Origin: an uncultured Nitrospira sp.
GTDB taxonomy: Bacteria; Nitrospirota; Nitrospiria; Nitrospirales; Nitrospiraceae
DNA length: 42,503 bases
Assembly: GCA_902500715.1 (NCBI GenBank)
Contig: CABVRO010000012.1
Span: 1-42,503, forward strand
Direction: 5' to 3'
A program made the position numbers and the translations under genes. This document shows positions 40,073 to 42,503 of the stretch, piece after piece (the stretch's first letter is position 1; each line of letters opens with the position of its first letter). Below the pieces are notes generated by a model. The model was not told where the DNA came from and did not search any database. It saw only the letters and a program-made list of their open reading frames with translations.

Positions 40073-41217
40073 ATCATTCCTGCAGATATCTCAGAGGGTT
40101 CGGTGATTCTGACCGGACCCTGTTCCACCCGCTGATTTTCGTTACTCCCGGTTTTACTCCCGGTTCCACTCGCACTTTTCGACGCAATCGCTCCTAAACT
40201 CGCTCGATTTACCGCCGTTCGCAGATGGGCCGGGGAGAGATGGGCGTAGCGCATTGTCATCGTGATCGTGGAATGGCCCATCAGTTCCTGCACTGTCCTG
40301 ATATCCACTCCTGCCATGACAGCCCGAGACGCGAAGGTATGCCGTAAGGTGTGCCAGGTGACATCTTCGATTTTAGCTCGCTTCAAGGCTGGCTCGTAGA
40401 TCTTCACCACAAAGTTGCGCCCCTGCATCGGTTGTGCGGAGGTAAGAGGACTCGGGAACAGGAATGGGCTGTGCATCCACGAGGTGAGACCCTTGACGAT
40501 GTCCAGCGCGGCATCCGTCAGAATGACGTGGCGGGTCTTGCCGGACTTACTCAATGGAATGGTCAAGATGCCCTGTTCGGTGTTCAGGCAGTCCCAGCGC
40601 GAATGAAACTGCTCGGTGAGGCGTAACCCTGTTTCGAGAGCGAAGGCCACAATCAACCAGTGCTCTGGAGGCAAGGTATCGCGCAGGCTGGAGATTTCTC
40701 TATCACTAAGGAACCGTAGTCGCCCGGCTGGTTCTGAAAAGAACTTCACGCCTTTGACTGGATTGGCCGAAAGCAAACCATCGGCAATCGCCAAGTTCAG
40801 GATGCGTCGCAGGGCTCCAAAGTAGCGGTTAATCGTTCGGGCGGTTCGTGTGCCCTTGTGCTTCATTTTGGCTTGGATATGCCGTAAGTCGTCGGCGGTA
40901 ATCTCGGTCAGAAGCTTCCGTCCTAGGAGCTTCGACCAGAACTTTCCATAGCGATGCACATTCCGAAGACCTGGTGAAGTCACGCCTTCCAGATACCGCG
41001 CAATCCATGCCCGGAGGGTCAATTCCTTGGAGACGGCATACTTCTCGGGAAAGTAGCGATTTTCGCGAGCCTCGGACCGCAACCGACCGTACAGTGTCTT
41101 GGCTTGGCTCTTGGAGTCCGCCCGGAACCATTTCTCCCGGCCATTCACATACAGGCGGACCCACCAACCGCCTTGCTTAAACACCACCCCACGGTCTTTA
41201 CCGTTTCGCCTTGCCAT
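40015..41217 (-). CDS. int: Tyrosine recombinase (phage-type integrase) ending inside tRNA-Cys
   Basis: A 400-residue integrase. An N-terminal AP2-like arm-binding region (GGWWVRLYVNGREKWFRA) is followed by a SAM-like core-binding domain (~68-150), then the catalytic domain. The active residues are R199 in TGLRL, a lysine near 224-227, H289 and R292 in WHTLRHTFASRA, H315 in LMGHSTITM, and the nucleophile Y324 in RYAHLSP. Residues ~340-400 are an extra tail. The last 18 codons (383-400) and the stop lie on the antisense strand of the tRNA. Its start overlaps the end of the upstream zinc-finger gene by 20 bp, so the two are coupled. Confidence 0.95.
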   Translation of the reverse strand: MARRNGKDRGVVFKQGGWWVRLYVNGREKWFRADSKSQAKTLYGRLRSEARENRYFPEKYAVSKELTLRAWIARYLEGVTSPGLRNVHRYGKFWSKLLGRKLLTEITADDLRHIQAKMKHKGTRTARTINRYFGALRRILNLAIADGLLSANPVKGVKFFSEPAGRLRFLSDREISSLRDTLPPEHWLIVAFALETGLRLTEQFHSRWDCLNTEQGILTIPLSKSGKTRHVILTDAALDIVKGLTSWMHSPFLFPSPLTSAQPMQGRNFVVKIYEPALKRAKIEDVTWHTLRHTFASRAVMAGVDIRTVQELMGHSTITMTMRYAHLSPAHLRTAVNRASLGAIASKSASGTGSKTGSNENQRVEQGPVRITEPSEISAGMIGGAGRVRTAASQFCRLLP

Positions 41218-41914
41218 CGGGCTTTCCCTTTCGGTTTTTCATGTCGGAATCCGCCGTTGTGCCAGTCCTACCTACTGAGGCTTTTTGTTTCTTCGGTAGA
41301 TGTTTCTCTCGCCATTTACGAGTGGCCACTCGTGTCTGGCACCGAGGACCGCAGTATGTTTGATCAAACCGAATCGCTAAGTAAATCCGTTGGCATTCTG
41401 GGCAACGGCGAATTCGCCCGGAATAGTCGACCAATAAATGGGCGAACCGATATTCAAACTCCTTCACTTTTCGCTTTGTGGCAACAAACACATTCCCTTT
41501 TCGTTCGTGGTCCGCGCCAGGCAGTGTGACAATGATGGTGAATTGAGGGAACGTGAAGGCAGTCACTGCCTTTTCCCATAAGTTTTCCAGGCTGTGGAGG
41601 ACCATGGTCTGAACCTCCTTGGCCTCTGCGCTGCTTGGAATAGTGCCACGAAACCTCTCTCCTGGGATAGATTGGACGCTCCACCCTCCTTCTGTCGCGA
41701 TTTCCTCCCCATGGCGATTCGCGACGTCATCCACAAAGCTGGCCACCTCGAAAGCCAGGACCATCCATTCACTTGGCGTGAGAGCTTCTAGGTCGGTCTG
41801 GATAAACTTCAAGAGCCAGCCGACTTCGCCGTCTGCTGTGGTGAGAATCCGCTCTCTGGCCTTCTTCATCTCGCCGTAGAACTGCTCAAAAATTGCGGCA
41901 CGGTCTATGGTCAT
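41198..41914 (-). CDS. CGNR-like zinc-finger protein of a mobile element
   Basis: A 238-residue protein. The C-terminal zinc finger has C171, C174, C188 and C192 in RCPECQRIYLAIRF and TYCGPRCQTRVATRKW. It matches the general pattern of CGNR (ABATE-associated) zinc fingers, though the usual CGNR tetrapeptide is CQTR here. Residues 1-150 are mixed alpha/beta with no motif I recognise. A lysine-rich tail (~205-238) may help bind DNA. The ATG is preceded by AAGGAGAGGTCAG; the frame is open to 42052, but that extension has no such site. It is the first gene of a two-gene operon with int, so it may control or assist integration, excision or defence against rivals. No function is established. Confidence 0.65.
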   Translation of the reverse strand: MTIDRAAIFEQFYGEMKKARERILTTADGEVGWLLKFIQTDLEALTPSEWMVLAFEVASFVDDVANRHGEEIATEGGWSVQSIPGERFRGTIPSSAEAKEVQTMVLHSLENLWEKAVTAFTFPQFTIIVTLPGADHERKGNVFVATKRKVKEFEYRFAHLLVDYSGRIRRCPECQRIYLAIRFDQTYCGPRCQTRVATRKWREKHLPKKQKASVGRTGTTADSDMKNRKGKPDGKAKR

Positions 41915-42021
41915 CTGACCTCTCCTTCTGTAGCTGGCTTCGGCAGCTTCATCACTCCACCCCATTTCATATGAAAAAACTGGAGGTGAACGAGGCACCT
42001 TGGGACTGAAAACTCTTGGGG

Positions 42022-42052
42022 AGTGTACCTCGTCAATGGTAATGCATGTCAA
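42022..42052 (-). promoter_or_regulatory. Possible promoter for the zinc-finger/integrase operon
   Basis: On the minus strand TTGACA is followed after 19 bp by TACACT. The 19-bp spacer is longer than ideal. The -35 box begins six bases from the palindrome at 42058-42085. Confidence 0.35.
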
Positions 42053-42057
42053 TGAGC

Positions 42058-42085
42058 GTTATGCCTAATAAGTATTAGGCATAAC
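42058..42085. promoter_or_regulatory. Perfect 13-bp-arm palindrome between divergent element genes
   Basis: GTTATGCCTAATA and TATTAGGCATAAC are perfect inverted arms separated by AG, 28 bp in all. The site is AT-rich and lies between the outward promoters of the zinc-finger/int operon and the HTH gene. A dimeric regulator operator is the simplest reading. A replication or transfer site is possible. Confidence 0.75.
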
Positions 42086-42119
42086 AGAAATGATTCACTC
42101 ATTACCAAGGAGGTGCCCG

Positions 42120-42329
42120 ATGGTCCCGAGTACAAAATTGATCACCATTCGAGAAGCGGCAAATCGGTTAGGGCTCAAGGAAAGCACGATCAGGAAATAC
42201 ATCCTGAAACGGCAGATCGCCTATGTGAAGCCGTCGGTGCGCGCCGTACGGATTCCCATCGAAGAACTCGAACGGATTCTGTCTGCCGGCCTCAGACCTG
42301 CCATCCCTCAAGCGGAAGGTGCCCGATGA
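42120..42329 (+). CDS. Small HTH protein, excisionase or AlpA/MerR-like regulator
   Basis: A 69-residue protein with a winged-HTH DNA-binding pattern (LITIREAANRLGLKESTIRKYILKRQIAYVKPSVRAVRIPIEELERIL), typical of excisionase-family HTH_17 domains. In integrative elements such genes direct excision by the integrase and repress their own region. The start codon follows AAGGAGGTGCCCG, which fixes ATG at 42120; an open frame to 42090 is disfavoured. Its stop overlaps the next gene's start as ATGA. It probably reads the adjacent palindrome, which is an inference. Confidence 0.8.
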   Translation: MVPSTKLITIREAANRLGLKESTIRKYILKRQIAYVKPSVRAVRIPIEELERILSAGLRPAIPQAEGAR

Positions 42330-42503
42330 GCCGCTGGAAGGAGTTCCGGCGGGAGCCCGTCGCCGGGGAATGGACGCGAAAGCAGAAACGAGGCTATCAC
42401 CGCGTCCGGTCGCTGCTTTGGTTCTGGGAATGCCACCAGTTCCAGGTGCTCTGGGTCACGCTCTCCACGGCAGAAGGCGGGGATGCGGAGAAGCTGACCT
42501 ACC
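42326..42503 (+). CDS. Element gene, possibly a replication initiator (5' part)
   Basis: The start overlaps the HTH gene stop (ATGA), and 59 codons are visible before the window ends. The visible part begins MSRWKEFRRE and contains RGYHRVRSLLWFWECH and VLWVTLSTAEGGDAEKL. The WVTLSTA strand resembles motif 1 of HUH-type rolling-circle Rep or relaxase proteins, but the HUH motif itself would lie outside the window. Position after int and xis fits a rep gene. Function is tentative. Confidence 0.5.
   Translation, partial: MSRWKEFRREPVAGEWTRKQKRGYHRVRSLLWFWECHQFQVLWVTLSTAEGGDAEKLTY

Larger units (their letters stand above)
39997..42503. mobile_element. Left end of an integrative element inserted at tRNA-Cys (runs off the window)
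   Basis: The tRNA 3' half is the expected attachment core. The adjacent integrase gene overlaps it, and beyond it are a zinc-finger protein, a divergent HTH gene and a replication-like gene. Direct repeats marking the far end cannot be seen because the element continues past 42503. The gene order resembles int-xis-rep elements. Element class is an inference. Confidence 0.75.

Overview
The window looks like a chromosomal segment of a Nitrospira-like bacterium (phylum Nitrospirota) with the edge of an integrated mobile element at its right end. The assignment is an inference from gene content. Monomeric NADP isocitrate dehydrogenase, a soluble two-subunit fumarate reductase/succinate dehydrogenase and succinyl-CoA ligase sit in one run, as expected for a (reductive) TCA cycle. 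There is also a System II cytochrome c maturation cluster, squalene-hopene cyclase, MEP-pathway isoprenoid genes and Gram-negative outer-membrane genes (bamD, mla, an Omp85 barrel). No 16S rRNA or taxonomic marker is present, so the genus is not proven.

Layout. 1-5.8 kb: 3' part of icd (monomeric type), frdB-like and frdA-like genes, sucC and sucD, closed by a strong terminator. 6.1-7.7 kb: a B12-type radical SAM enzyme. 8.1-10.6 kb (minus strand): metK and ahcY of the S-adenosylmethionine cycle, separated by a terminator hairpin. 11.0-15.4 kb: resB, ccsA, two TlpA-like thioredoxins and ccdA, one tightly packed cytochrome c biogenesis operon. 15.5-18.97 kb: a geranylgeranyl-reductase-family flavoprotein, bamD (minus) and a FabH-type ketoacyl synthase. 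19.0-23.2 kb: phosphate module, a PhoU-like DUF47 protein and a PiT transporter on plus, facing phoB-phoR on minus, with the PiT and phoR 3' ends overlapping. 23.4-28.2 kb: ispH and smc.

28.3-39.9 kb is a long same-strand run: shc, an hpnG-like phosphorylase, mlaE, mlaF, mlaD, mlaC, an Omp85-type barrel, a DUF3187 protein, dxs and ispG. Isoprenoid precursor supply (dxs, ispG, plus ispH at 23.4 kb), hopanoid synthesis and retrograde/anterograde lipid transport are therefore physically linked. mlaF is preceded by a 15-codon open frame that overlaps its start codon.

From 40.0 kb the character changes. A tRNA-Cys gene (39,997-40,072) is the apparent integration site of a mobile element. The element has a tyrosine recombinase whose last 18 codons lie on the antisense strand of the tRNA, a protein with a CGNR-like zinc finger, a divergent small HTH (excisionase-like) gene, a perfect 13-bp-arm palindrome in the intergenic control region, and the start of a gene that may encode a replication protein. 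The element runs off the window. This is the least familiar part of the window. Its order (int, zinc-finger protein, xis-like, rep-like, at a tRNA) resembles an actinobacterial AICE- or satellite-type integrative element, but the family cannot be settled from the bases shown.
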